The notes beneath the pieces are model-generated. The model saw nothing but the letters and a program-made list of their open reading frames with translations. It made no database searches and was not told the DNA's origin. 64,000 nt of DNA, from positions 54,873,382-54,937,381 of the forward strand of contig CP092886.1 in assembly GCA_030710605.1 (NCBI GenBank). The letters are read 5' to 3'. The stretch is from Cordylochernes scorpioides. Its lineage: Eukaryota > Arthropoda > Arachnida > Pseudoscorpiones > Chernetidae. Numbering within the stretch: the first letter of the stretch is position 1; every line of letters begins with the position of its first letter. Made by a program: the position numbers and the translations under genes. Shown piece by piece: positions 33,705-46,584 of the stretch.

Positions 33705-35088
33705 TTATATTGCGTGATTCTGCCCTTATGAGGATGTCCTTACGAAAGTAGACGTTTATATTGCGTGATTCTGCCCTTATGAGGATGTCCTTACGAAAGT
33801 AGACGTTTATATTGCGTGATTCTGCCCTTATGAGGATGTCCTTACGAAAGTAGACGTTTATATTGCGTGATTCTGCCCTTATGAGGATGTCCTTACGAAA
33901 GTAGAGGTTAATATTGCGTGATTCTGCCCTTGTGAGGATGTCCTTACGAAGGTAGACGTTTATATTGCGTGATTCTGCCCTTATGAGGATGTCCTTACAA
34001 AGGTAGACCTTTATATTGCGTGATTCTGCCCTTGTGAGGATGTTCATACGAAAGTGGACATTTATATTGCGTGATTCTGCGCTTATGAGGATGTCCTTAC
34101 GAAAGTAGACGTTAATATTGCAAATTCTGCCCTTGTGAGGATTTCCTTACGAAAGTAGACGTTTATATTGCGCGATTCTGCCCTTGTGAGGATGTTCTTA
34201 CGAAAGTAGACTTTATATTGCAAATTCTGCCCTTGTGTGTGAGGATTTCCTTACGAAAGTAGACGTTTATATTGCGTGATTCTGCCCTTGTCAGGATGTT
34301 CTTACGAAAGTAGACATTTATATTGCGTGATTCTGCCCTTATGAGGATTTTCTTTTGAAAGTAGACGTTTATATTGCAAATTCTGCCCTTGTGAGGATTT
34401 CCTTACGAAAGTAGACGTTTATATTGCAAATTCTGCCCTTGTGAGGATTTCCTTACGAAAGTAGACGTTTATATTGCGTGATTCTGCCCTTGTGAGGATG
34501 TTCTTACGAAAGTAGACATTTATATTGCGTGATTCTGCCTTTATGAGGATGTTCTTACGAAAGTAGACGTTTATATAGCAAATTCTGCCCTTGTGAGGAT
34601 TTCCCTACGAAATTAGACGTTTATATTGCAAATTCTGCCCTTGTGAGGATTTCCTTACGAAAGTAGACGTTTATATTGCGCGATTCTGCCCTTGTGAGGA
34701 TTTCCTTACGAAAGTAGACGTTTATATTGCGTGATTCTGCCCTTGTGAGGATTTCCTTACGAAATTAGACGTTTATATTGCGTGATTCTGCCCTTGTGAG
34801 GATGTTCTTACGAAAGTAGACGTTTATATTGCGTGATTCTGCCCTTGTGAATATGTCCTTACGAATGTAGACGTTTATATTGCGCGATTCTGCCCTTGAG
34901 AGGATGTTCTTACGAAAGTAGATATTTATATTGCGTGATTCTGCCCTTGTGAGGATGTCCTTACGATAGTATATGTCTATATTTCAAGCTTGTGCCCTTG
35001 TGAGAATATCCTAACGAAAATCGACATTTTTATTACAAGAATTTGCCCCTGTGGGAATGTCCTCACCAAAATAGACATATATTAAAAA
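33705..35088. repeat. 51-bp satellite array, left arm
   Basis: Unit of 51 bp: TTATATTGCGTGATTCTGCC, CTTGTGAGGATGTCCTTACG, AAAGTAGACG; about 27 units, with 45-46-bp variants lacking part of GCGTGATT. 51 is divisible by 3, so long open frames repeating a 17-residue word occur on one strand; they are not genes. It mirrors 36,823-38,200 at almost the same total length. Confidence 0.93.
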
Positions 35089-35890
35089 TGACCCTTATCT
35101 TCATAACAAAGATGGTTCTTCAAAATGATACCGATTTTATAAACACAAACCAATTTAAAAGTTCGAATTTTGGTCATTTTGCCTAGTCATCAATAATAAT
35201 GATAGTTATAAATAATCAAATAATATACACCTATGTGCTTTGAAATATTCCCGCGCTTCAATACATAGCAATCTATTTATCTACCTATATATTCTGAAAT
35301 AAATTACAACATTCAAAACTTACAACATGCATAAGAATAACTTACAATAATCTGAGAATAACATATTCAAATAGGATATGTTAATAAGTGTATTATTTAC
35401 ATATGTTAATATATACATAAGAAGAGATTAATATATTCTACTGAGTGATGATGTACTGCACAAGAGAAATATATCCGGCAAAGTGCCACCATATTTTAAT
35501 GTGAAGAGATAAAAGTTCAAAGAGAGAGTCTCTCCGCGAGAAGAAATCCAACTAGACATTTACCGAAATATGTTCGGAAAGAAAGCGCTATTAAATTAGG
35601 TGATCGCACTTGTTTTAGCCCCAAGTTGTATTTAAGCTTTTATTTTTTAATCTTTAAACACCTAACAAGAGATTAGCTTTTAGTGGGGTGTAAATGAACA
35701 TCGTAACAACTTGGGATTTTCCTCTCCCCAGTGTATTTAGTAAGAGAGAATTCGGGAGTTTTTCCTCTTTTGCTTCTGATAAATCGTTGATTCATCGCTA
35801 ATCCCATTTCTCTCACTCCCTGTTAATATTATATATAGCTAGAGGCTTTATAACAAATCATTTTTGGTACGTCTGGCGCACACCGTGCTC
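35089..35890. other. Inner end of left arm, non-repetitive
   Basis: AT-rich unique DNA up to the gap. The last ~300 bp differ from the mirror by about one base (TTTTTGG against CTTTGG), while 35,280-35,400 shows several differences per 100 bp. No gene. Confidence 0.6.
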
Positions 35891-35917
35891 TGTCTAGCTA
35901 GTATCGTCTGTTATTTA
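35891..35917. other. 27-bp unpaired spacer before the gap
   Basis: Left sequence that extends beyond the mirrored region. The right side starts exactly at the mirror of 35,890, so no partner for these bases is present. Confidence 0.85.
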
Positions 35918-36017
35918 NNNNNNNNNNNNNNNNNNNNNNNNNNNNNNNNNNNNNNNNNNNNNNNNNNNNNNNNNNNNNNNNNNNNNNNNNNNNNNNNNNN
36001 NNNNNNNNNNNNNNNNN
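35918..36017. other. Assembly gap, 100 N
   Basis: Exactly 100 undetermined bases, the customary size for a scaffold gap of unknown length. It lies at the centre of the giant inverted repeat. Confidence 0.98.
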
Positions 36018-36822
36018 GAGCACGGTGTGCGCCAGACGTACCAAAGATGATTTGTTATAAAGCCTCTAGCTATATATAATATTAACAGGGAGTGAGAGAA
36101 ATGGGATTAGCGATGAATCAACGATTTATCAGAAGCAAAAGAGGAAAAACTCCCGAATTCTCTCTTACTAAATACACTGGGGAGAGGAAAATCCCAAGTT
36201 GTTACGATGTTCATTTACACCCCACTAAAAGCTAATCTCTTGTTAGGTGTTTAAAGATTAAAAAATAAAAGCTTAAATACAACTTGGGGCTAAAACAAGT
36301 GCGATCACCTAATTTAATAGCGCTTTCTTTCCGAACATATTTCGGTAAATGTCTAGTTGGATTTCTTCTCGCGGAGAGACTCTCTCTTTGAAGTTTTATC
36401 TCTTCACATTAAAATATGGTGGCACTTTGCCGGATGTATTTCTCTTGTGCAGTACATCATCACTCAGTAGAATATATTAATCTCTTCTTATGTATATATT
36501 AACATATGTAAATAATACACTTATTAACATATCCTATTTGAATATGTTATTCTCAGATTGTTGTCAGTTATTCTAATGCATGTTGTCAGTTTTGAATGTT
36601 GTAATTTATTTCAGAATATATAGGTAGATAAATAGATTGCTATGTATTGAAGCGCGGGAATATTTCAAAGTACATAGGTGTATATTATTTGATTATTTAT
36701 AACTATCAATATTATTGATTATTAGGCAAAATGACCAAAATTCGAACTTTTAAATTGGTTTGTGTTTATAAAATCGGTATCATTTTGAAGAACCATCTTT
36801 GTTATGAAGACAAGAGCCATTT

Positions 36823-38200
36823 TATATATGTCTATTTTCGTGAGGACATTCCCACAAGGGCAAAATCCTGTATTAAAAATTGGCATTTTCGTGAGGACAT
36901 TCTCACAAAGACACAAGTTCGAAATATAAACGTCTACTTTCGTAAGGACATCCTCACAAGGGCAGAATCGCGCAATATAAACGTCTACTTTCGTAAGGAC
37001 ATCCTCACAAGGGCAGAATCACGCAATATAAACGTCTACTTTCGTAAGGATATCCTCGCAAGGGCAGAATCACGCAATATAAACGTCTACTTTCGTAAGG
37101 ACATCCTCACAAGGGCAGAATCACGCAATATAAACGTCTACTTTCGTAAGGACATCCTCACAAGGGCAGAATCACGCAATATAAACGTCTACTTTCGTAA
37201 GGATATCCTCGCAAGGGCAGAATAACGCAATATAAACGTCTACTTTCGTAAGGACATCCTCATAAGGGAAGAATCACGCAATATAAGCGTCTACTTTCGT
37301 AAGGACATCCTCACAAGGGCAGAATCACGCAATATAAACGTCTACTTTCGTAAGGACATTCTCACAAGGGCAGAATCACGCAATATAAACGTCTACTTTC
37401 GTAAGGACATCCTCACAAGGGCAGAATCACGCAATATAAACGTCTACTTTCGTAGGGACATCCTCATAAGGGCGGAATCACGCAATATAAACGTCTACTT
37501 TCGTAAGGACATCCCCATAAGGGCAGAAATTTTGATATAAACGTCTACTTTCGTAAGGACATCCCCATAAGGGCAGAAATTTTGATATAAACGTCTACTT
37601 TCGTAAGGACATCCTCATAAGGGCAGAATCACGCAATATAAACGTCTACTTTCGTAAGGACATCCTCACAAGGGCAGAATCACGCAATATAAACGTCTAC
37701 TTTCGTAAGGACATCCTCATAAGGGCAGAATCACGAAATATAACCGTCCACTTTCGTAAGGACATCCTCACAAGGGCAGAATCACGCAATATAAACGTCT
37801 ACTTTCGTAAGGACATCCTCAAAAGGGCAGAATCACGCAATATAAACGTCTACTTTCGTAAGGACATCCTCATAAGGGCAGAATCACGCAATATAAACGT
37901 CTAATTTCGTAAGGACATCCACACAAGGGCAGTATCACGCAATATAAACGTCTACTTTCGTAAGGACATCCACACAAGGGCAGAATCACGCAATATAGAC
38001 GTCTACTTTCGTAAGGACATCCTCACAAGGGCAAAATTTTCAGTATAAACGTCTACTTTCGTAAGGACATCCTCACAAGGGCAGAATCACGCAATATAAA
38101 CGTCTACTTTCGTAAGGACATCCACACCAGGCATAATCACGCAGTATAAACGTCTACTTTCGTAAGGACATCCTCATAAGGGCAGAATCACGCAATATAA
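36823..38200. repeat. 51-bp satellite array, right arm
   Basis: Mirror of 33,705-35,088, about 27 units. Variant order is not identical to the left: two adjacent units here carry GCAGAAATTTTGATATAAAC (37,525-37,590), while the left has several GCAAATTCTG variants. Internal unit turnover has therefore differed while total length stayed similar. Confidence 0.9.
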
Positions 38201-38700
38201 CTACTACAGTATGTGAGAAACACTTACAACTAGAGCACAGCACATCATAATTACTACTATATCATGTAAGAAATACATCACTACACACTACAGCACTACT
38301 ACAGTATGTGAAAGACACACTTACAACTAGAGCGTAGCGCATTACAATAGTTACTACAGTATGTGAAAGCACATATACAGCTAGAGCGCAGCACCAACAT
38401 TAACTACCACAGTATATGAAAAGCACAGTCGGAAATAGTATATATAGTCCAACATACCATAATAACTACTACAATATGTGAAAACACACAACTAGAGCAC
38501 AGCACATTCTAATACCTACTCCTGTATGCCAGAAACACATTTACAACTAGATCACATCGCATCCTAGTATCTAGTACATTACGTGAAAGCTAAGTTAGAG
38601 ATATAGTCTAATAAACCATATAACTATGACAATATGTCAGAGATGAAATCAAGAAAGATGCACAACCTATCAGTATATGAGAAACACATTTAAGAAAGTA
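38201..38700. repeat. Old ~70-80-bp tandem repeat, right arm part 1
   Basis: Reverse of the words seen at 33,290-33,704: CTACTACAGTATGTGA, CTAGAGC(A/G)CAGC, ACATTTACAACTAG. Confidence 0.6.
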
Positions 38701-38989
38701 GAGATTAAAAACTGCCGCATACATTTATTTTTTATTAACTTGTCTCATTTTAACGAAAGCTCGAAAACGCGCCGTGATATCAGTAAAATATAATTCACTA
38801 AAATACCTTTTTAATAAAATACTTTTTAATGAACTAAAAAGAGACAATAAATATATCAGCTACAACACACACCAACGAACAATTAAATTTACACTCATAG
38901 ACAAAATTGAGGAAGTTGTACCTTTTAACAACTTGTATCGGTATTCAGACAATAACTATGAAAGATATTTAATGGAAAGTGACTTTTAT

Positions 38990-39450
38990 ACGACGACCGG
39001 CATCAAGAACTTTCCACTTCCTTAAGTTTTGTCCATTTATTAAAGAGATGGCTACTATTAATAAACAGGCATACAAGGATATACTTGTGCGCCATCGTGA
39101 TGCGTTAAGAAGAAAAAGAAACCAACTCTTTTAAATAAAAACAGTGGAAATTGCTACATGATAATGACCCTGATCATAGAGCTATTATTGTTCGAGACTA
39201 TTTAGCCAAATACTCTGTATCTGTCTTGCCGCATCCTTCTTACTCTCTTGACATCGCCCCATGTGATTTCTTCTTCTTTCCAAAACTTAAAATGACGTTA
39301 AAAGGGAGACGCTTTTCATCGTCATCAGAGGTAATTGAAAATGCGACGGTGGAGCTAAACAAGTTTGGAAAAATTGACTTTGAACTAGCATTTCAACAGC
39401 TTTTTTTCACGCTGGAAAAAATGTGTAGATAACCAAGGCTCCTATTTTAA
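38990..39450 (+). pseudogene. Mariner relic C, right arm copy
   Basis: Carries FIKEMATINKQAYKDIL, RRKRNQLF, then after a frameshift KLLHDNDPDHRAIIV and SLDIAPCDFFFFPKLK. Compared with the left copy it has lost the proline of SPD (now SLD) and has a frameshift near the end. Non-functional. Confidence 0.8.
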
Positions 39451-39593
39451 AATAATTTGATGTTTAAATTACTATACTATGAATGAATAATTAATTTTCA
39501 AAATATATACTGTATATTCGGGAATATTTTGATCTACCTTTTTATTTGTGTGTGCTTAAAAACAATTTGAAAGTCAGGCGTTTGTATTTTTAA

Positions 39594-39725
39594 AAAAATG
39601 CATATCCTGACCAGGCTCACATGAGCTTTTTAGGTGGCAGAACGTTTAGTTGATTTCTGTTCCACTAGATGGCGCTCTGACATATAAAAATCTTATGTGA
39701 GCGTGGTCAGGATATGCCTTTTTTG
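39594..39725. mobile_element. MITE family B, right arm copy
   Basis: Mirror of 32,228-32,360. Contains TCCACTAGATGGCGCTCTG at 39,661. Confidence 0.8.
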
Positions 39726-40229
39726 TTATATATTATATATTAGATAAAAACACAGTCACACACTATAATAATGAATAATATATATTTTGATATTTACATA
39801 ATATTATATTTTCCTTTAAATGTAATCTAGTTATTTTTAAATGTTTCCATATTGCTGTAAATGTCCTCACAAGCCTTTAGTTTATTTTATTCTGCTGACT
39901 TCTCATTATGGAATTCCAGCCACCTTTAACGGTACCGAAACGGCTACCTTTTATGTTTGCGTTTGGAAGGAAATATACAAATTCTATTCTATAGCCTAGT
40001 ACCGACCATTTAGAAGTCTGACCTTTTTGTTTATTTTCATTATTATCAGGATTGTGCGAGTGTGTAAAATTCCAGACTTTGACGTGGTCTGGAAGTATGT
40101 TTAAATTGATCGAATATAGGATGACAGACATGAAAGCAAGTTGAATAAAATATTTTCAAATGCAAAAACAATTGCGAAAAATTTTATATATTTTAAAAAT
40201 TGTTTTTATCGTAATCACCGCATATAGAA

Positions 40230-40620
40230 ATATTTATATCTATAGTGCACCCACACACATCAACATAGTGAAAAACATCAGAAAATATGATACAGTACAT
40301 CGTGATAACTATTAGTATATGAAAGAGTATATGAAAACGACATAAAGTACTACAATATGTAAGACGCACAGCTAGAAAGCTAGCGCATCACATCGTAATA
40401 AAAATATGATAATATAATGAGAGTACATTTATTTATATAGAACGCAGCATACTATATTAACTATTACAATATAATATTCGCACTTTAAATACTACACTGC
40501 TTACCGCTATGATTGCTACAATCAGTGAGAAGTGCATTTATAAAAAACATAGAATAGTACATTATAATATCTGCTATAGTATGGGTAGATTCAGGGATAT
40601 AGTGCAAACAACACACCATA
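40230..40620. repeat. Old ~70-80-bp tandem repeat, right arm part 2
   Basis: Mirror of 31,370-31,700; same loose repeat words, strongly decayed. Confidence 0.5.
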
Positions 40621-40769
40621 TTGGTTGCTAAATTATTGTCACGTGGAAAAGTGAAGAAAGATAAACTTGATGACAACACAATTTATTTTGATTAAGACAA
40701 TTAACAACTTGTTAAAAACAATTAAGAGAGACAATGAAACATATATACAGAGAAATAAAATATCTTTTG

Positions 40770-40922
40770 AAAATTGAGCAATCCATAATTAAATCTTTAA
40801 TTAAAAAGGCATATATTGGATCAAAATATCATTGATTTTATCAATATTTCAGTTGGCTGAACGCCAACCTTTATTGGTAAAATAGATGATATTTTGATCC
40901 ACAATATATGACTTTTTAGTTA
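40770..40922. mobile_element. MITE family A, copy 3, right arm
   Basis: Mirror of 31,038-31,190. This copy has slightly different arm lengths and a perfect-looking GGCATATATTGGATCAAAAT end. Confidence 0.75.
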
Positions 40923-40989
40923 AATTAAATAAAATATCTAATTAAAAAAATTTTAATTGAAAATCAAATCTTATGCTATAAAATATGTT

Positions 40990-41550
40990 TTAAGCATACA
41001 TTCAGGAGAGAGAGAGAGAATCGCGTTAGATCTCGAATTCTCTATATAAGATAAGGGTTGGGTATATTTAATATTTTTATAAAAGAGAGTGAGATTGAAG
41101 AAATAAAGAACAAAAAATGTGAAATAAGTTGTAAATGTAAATAGAGCTTCCGATAGATAAGGACGGTCGCTATAGAGCGATGGCGCTTGAGACGCTGATG
41201 TCGCTTCCAATGCATTCGACACAAAGGCCAAGAAAAATTGGCGCCAAAGAAAATGAAAAATGCTTCGTTAGAAGAGCGAAATTAAATTATAGTGAAAAAA
41301 AGCTAACTAAATAACTCAAAACTTCAAAGAAAAATAAAGAAATCTTATTTTAAAAAGAAATACATTTTAAAATTCCGGAAATATGAATCGGAAGCATTCT
41401 TTAGATTTGGCCAGTAATACATTTTACTTGGATTACGAATACAATGATTAAATGTATTGAGAAATGGAATTGTAATTGGAGATACTAAATAAAATGCGAG
41501 AGTGATTTTGTTTCGGAAGAAATATCCATTAGACAAACGAAATAAATTTT
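40990..41550. other. Low-divergence non-repetitive block, right arm
   Basis: Mirror of 30,400-30,960. The 63-codon frame (41,345-41,536, minus) is unchanged; the other frame diverges at its end through indels. Confidence 0.3.
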
Positions 41551-42114
41551 AAAATGAAAATATATATTTTTACTTCAAAGGGAGTGAGTGTGTGTACAGA
41601 GCTCAATATATCAAGACTTTTTGTCAAATTAATTATATCGCTCTCTATTTGTTATAAAATATTTGGAGATAAAATTAATATATTTTTCAAGTTTTGAGGG
41701 TTTCTTTAACAATGCGTAATATATTTTTACTTTATTTTCAAAGCAATTATTTTTATTTTAAGAAGCATATAAGGCTATATATTGCAATTATTTTCAGATA
41801 TATTTTCTATGAGCGCAATTAGTAGATAAAATTCCTTTATGTCAAAATTGCGTAGTTGGATCAACCTCAATATGTGTTAGCTTGCTTTGTCTTGACATTT
41901 TCTCTAACCGCTGTCTTTTAGTAATTGGCTTCGTATGGCCTGATATACATGTTACGCAAGTTGCACTACCTTAAAATATCCTTAGTTTTTTATGGTTCGG
42001 TTTTATATAAAATTGTTGGGTTTTTTAAATCTATTTTACCGCTTATATTATCTAGTTCTTTAGAATTAGTATGGCTGTATTTATATCTATGTTATGTATT
42101 ATTTTTGATTGGTT

Positions 42115-43610
42115 TTAAAGTTTAACTATGTATCTAGTGTTCTTTAGTATAGCTGTACTTATATCTATGTTTTACAGCCATACTAAAGAACACTTATATC
42201 TATGTTTTGGAGGGTCGGTGGAAGGCTGGTTAAACCGTTTGGTGGTCGACCACTACGACCCGGGTTCGATTCCCGCATTGGACACTTTTTTCTGTTAAAA
42301 AAAAAATGCTTCAATGACCCCCGATTCTTGCAAAAGTTCAACCCCACCAGCGAGTGCAAGTAACCAAACGGGACTCTGGCACATTTGTAAGTGCAAAGTC
42401 GAACTGCTTTTCACATGTGTAGACATGTGGTGCGCTTACAGTAAAAGCAGTCGCTAACTACCCACCATGATTATCATGGCCTGTGCCACGTGTACTAGGG
42501 ATAAGCAAAAAAAATCTATGTTTTGTATTATTTGATTGGTTCTAAAGTTTATCTATGTATCTAGTGTTCTTTAGTATGGCTGTACTCATATCTATGTTTT
42601 GTATTATTTGATTGGTTTTAAAGTTTATCTATGTATCTAGTGTTCTTTAGTATGGCTGTACTTATATCTAGGTTTTGTATTATTTGATTGGTTTTAAAGT
42701 TTATCTATGTATCTAGTGTTCTTTAGTATGGCTGTACTTATATCTATGTTTTGTATTATTTGATTGGTTTTAAAGTTCATCTATGTATCTAGTGTTCTTT
42801 AGTATGGCTCTACTTATATCTAGGTTTTGTATTATTTGATTGGGTTTAAAGTTTATCTATGTATCTAGTGTTCTTTGGTATGGCTGTACTTATATCTATG
42901 TTTTGTATTATTTGATTGGTTTTAAAGTTTATCTATGTATCTAGTGTTCTTTAGTATAACTGTACTTATATCTATGTTTGGTATAATTTGATTGGTTTTA
43001 AAGTTTATCTATGTATCTAGTGTTCTTTAGTATGGCTGTACTTATATCTGTGATTTGTACTATTTGATTGGTTTTAAAGTTTATCTATGTACCAAGTGTT
43101 CTTTAGTATGACTGTGCTTATATCTATGGTTTGTATTATTTGATTGGTTTTAAAGTTTATCTATGTATCTAGTGTTCTTTAGTATGGCTGTACTTATATC
43201 TATGTTTTGTATTATTTGATTGGTTTTAAAGTTTACTCTATGTATCTAGTGTTCTTTAGTATGGCTGTACTTATATCTAGGTTTTGTATTATTTGATTGG
43301 TTTCAAAGTTTATTTATGTATCTAGTGTTCTTTAGTATGGCTGTACTTATATCTGTGATTTGTATTATTTGATTGGTTTTAAAGTTTATCTATATATCTA
43401 GTGTTCTTTAGTATGGCTGTACTTATATCTGTGATTTGTATTATTTGATTGGTTTTAAAGTGTATCTATGTATCTAGTGTTCTTTAGTATGGCTGTACTT
43501 ATATCTAGGTTTTGTATTATTTGATTGGTTTCAAAGTTTATTTATGTATCTAGTGTTCTTTAGTATGGCTGTACTTATATCTGTGATTTGTACTATTTAA
43601 TAGGTTTTAG
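42115..43610. repeat. 76-bp satellite array, right arm
   Basis: About 19 units of the 76-bp repeat in reverse orientation (TAGTGTTCTTTAGTATGGCT, GTACTTATATCTATG, TTTGTATTATTTGATTGG), interrupted near its outer edge by the SINE. The left arm has only about 7 units. Confidence 0.92.
42208..42512 (+). mobile_element. tRNA-derived SINE-1, right arm copy
   Basis: Mirror of 29,446-29,750. Head GGGTCGGTGGAAGGCTGG, perfect B box GGTTCGATTCC, then TTTTTT. It is flanked by ATCTATGTTT on both sides, the same target duplication as in the left arm. Presence in both arms at one site means a single insertion before they diverged. Confidence 0.85.
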
Positions 43611-43984
43611 ACTTCTCGCTTGGTATTGCTCAAACCTAATCTGGATACGTTTTCTATGTGCTTGTGTGTAGGTTGTTAAAATACCCTGATTGAATAATAT
43701 TGAGTTTGTTAAACCTCGCGATAGATATCTATAGTTTCAGTTATGCTGTGTTCTATATCAATAGTTTTTTTATAATGGAGTATTTTTAAATATATCAAAT
43801 GATGTTGCTCTACTTTGAGAAACGTTTCTATAGTTGGATTGTCTATAATAGCTTTAAGTGAAATTCTTCTATATTGAATGATTAGTGAAATTGTTCTAGA
43901 TTGATTGGTTTGATGAAAATGTTTCACATTGAAATGTTCAGTTGAATTATTATACATTTATTATTGGTTTATAGTGTTTTGTTC

Positions 43985-45490
43985 AATGAGGTTGTTCCAC
44001 TTTGATAAGTTCTATATTGGTAAATTGTTTTATACGATAGGTTCTGTATTGGTAAATTGTTCTTTACGATAGGTTCAATGAGGTTGTTCCACATTGATAA
44101 GTTCTATATTGGTAAATTGTTTTATACGATAGGTTCTGTATTGGTAAATTGTTCTTTACGATAGGTTCTGTATTGGTAAATTGTTTTTTACGATAGGTTC
44201 AATGAGGTTGTTCCACTTTGATAAGTTCTATATTGGTAAATTGTTTTATACGATAGGTTCTGTATTGGTAAATTGTTCTTTACGATAGGTTCAATGAGGT
44301 TGTTCCACATTGATAAGTTCTATATTGGTAAATTGTTTTATACGATAGGTTCTGTATTGGTAACTTGTTCTTTACGATAGGTTCAATGAGGTTGTTCCAC
44401 ATTGATAAGTTCTATATTGGTAAATTGTTTTATACGATAGGTTCTGTATTGGTAAATTGTTCTTTACGATAGGTTCAATGAGGTTGTTCCACATTGATAA
44501 GTTCTATTATGGTAAATTGTTTTATACGATAGGTTCTGTATTGGTAAATTGTTCTATACGATAGGTTTAATAAGGTTGTTCCACATTGATAGGCTCTGCA
44601 TTGGTAATTTGTTCTACACGATAGGTTCAATGAGGTTGTTCCACATTGATAGGTTCTGTATTGGTAAATTGTTTTATACGATAGGTTCTATATTGGTAAA
44701 TTGTTCTATACGATAGGTTTAATAAGGTTGTTCCACATTGATAGGTTCTGCATTGGTAATTTGTTCTACACGATAGGTTCAATGAGGTTGTTCCACATTG
44801 ATAGGTTCTGTATTGGTAAATTGTTTTATACGATAGGTTCTGTATTGGTAAATTGTTCTATACGATAGGTTTAATAAGGTTGTTCCACATTGATAGGTTC
44901 TGCATTGGTAATTTGTTCTATACGATAGGTTCAATGAGGTTGTTCCACATTGATAGGTTCTGTATTGGTAAATTGTTCTATACGATAGGTTTAATAAGGT
45001 TGTTCCACATTGATAGGTTCTGCATTGGTAATTTGTTCTATACGATAGGTTCAATGAGGTTGTTCCACATTGATAGGTTCTGTATTAGTAAATTGTTCTA
45101 CACGATAGGTTTAATGAGACTGTTACACACTGATAGGCTTTGTATTGGTAAATTGTTCCACACGATAGGTTTAATGAGGTTGTTCCACATTGATAGATTT
45201 TGTACTGGTAAATTGTTCTATACGATAGGTTTAATGAGGCTGTTCCACATTGATTGGTAAATTGTTCTATACGATAGGTTCAATGAGAGGTTTTTCCACA
45301 TTGATAGATTGTGTATTGGTAAATTGTTCTATACGATAGGTTTATTTAGGCTGTTCCACATTGTTTGGTAAATTGTTCTATACGATAGGTTCAATGGGAG
45401 GTTTTTCCACATTGATAGATTGTGTATTGGTAAATTGTTTTATACGATAGTTTTAATGAGGGTTTTCTACATTGATAGGTTTTATATTAG
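43985..45490. repeat. 60-bp satellite array, right arm
   Basis: Reverse orientation units (AATTGTTCTATACGATAGG, TTCAATGAGGTTGTTCCAC, ATTGATAGGTTCTG). Many 30-bp half-unit alternations (TTTTATACGATAGGTTC / TTCTTTACGATAGGTTC) occur at 43,985-44,560. The 419-bp higher-order triplication of the left arm is absent; only one block resembling it is seen (near 45,100-45,200). Confidence 0.92.
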
Positions 45491-46130
45491 TTGTTTTTAT
45501 AAATGAAAGGTAAATTTTGGCTGTTTTACATTGATAGATTTGTGTTTGTGATATTGTTTGATTGTTCTTTACGGTTTTTTGTCCCAATTTGATAGGTTTT
45601 CTATTGATAGAATGACGTTAATATATTTAGTAAAATTGGTATACGAAGAAAGGTGTTATATTGGTCGATCTATTTTGTTAAGTTTAGTGATGTTTTATAT
45701 AGATAGTCTTTTTGTAATATTTATAACTTTGGGATATATTGTGTACAATGTCTAATCCACCTTTGCCTCTCACGCAATATGGAATGCTATTTAATTTATA
45801 TAAAATTCAATGGCAGTTGTCACTTAATATACATCAATAAGGAAATATTGAAGTTGTTATACCTCATTTGTAGGCAAATAGATCATTGCTATGTATCAAA
45901 TCTGATGGTTCCATGAAGAATATTCTATATATTTGGGAACTCCACTATACAGAAACAACTTTTCTTTTCAAATAGGCTACTATATAATATACACAAATAG
46001 GTTATATAAATAGACAGTATATATAAGGCAATGACTCCGTTTTTATAAGAAATGAAGCCCGTGAGCACGAACTTTACTCTTTTAAAAGTAGAAAACATCA
46101 TACTTTCCTTTACTCCAATAAAAAACAATG
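45491..46130. other. AT-rich DNA, nothing recognised
   Basis: Mirror of ~25,610-26,270. No gene. Confidence 0.45.
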
Positions 46131-46240
46131 ATAGGGTCTATCTCGTCACTGGTGAACCCTCCAATCAATTATACCGCTTGAAAAAAACTTGCGAAACCGC
46201 TAGAAGGGTTCACCATTGACGAGCCAGGCCCTTTCAAAAT
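46130..46240. repeat. Family X pair, degenerate, right arm
   Basis: Mirror of 25,490-25,605; two inverted units with eroded core motifs. Confidence 0.55.
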
Positions 46241-46584
46241 ATTGTTATTGCCGTAAAGGAAAGTTTGAAGTTTGTTTCATTCGAAAAAGAAAAATTTGTG
46301 CTTTAGAGTTTTATTTCTTAGAAACTCAATTAATTGAATTTAGAAGAGGCTGCCAAAGTATCCGGCCTCTACTCAAATGAATAATATTCTAACAAAAAGT
46401 GTTTTATCAATGGCAGCGAGGCTAGTTCAATGAATAACTGTGTTTAGAGAAAGGTGCCGTTGCTATAACAAGGTGTCTTTTCCTCGCTGGTATTCTTTAA
46501 AGTCGCACGCGCCTAATGTTTCACTGATTCATGAAAATGTTTGGTAGCCAGTTTAGTGAATCACCCCACGTTGTTTAGGCTAAT

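Larger units (their letters stand above)
8214..35890 (+). repeat. Left arm of the giant inverted repeat
   Basis: Reads in reverse complement as 36,018-64,000. Anchors: 35,890 pairs with 36,018, 33,705 with 38,200, 24,241 with 47,487, 22,926 with 48,804, 14,981 with 56,501 and 9,931 with 62,320. The sum of paired coordinates drifts between ~71,350 and ~72,730 because of indels and satellite copy number. Substitutions are scattered and uneven. The outer end at ~8,214 is set only by the edge of the window, so the true repeat may be longer. Confidence 0.95.

Noticed and set aside
33637-37225. Open frames repeating a 17-residue word (NINVYFRKDILTRAESR)
   Set aside because: 51-bp satellite units divisible by three; frames end wherever a variant unit occurs.
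33705-38200. Regular repeats that could look like a CRISPR array
   Set aside because: Units are contiguous tandem copies without unique spacers, in a eukaryotic genome.
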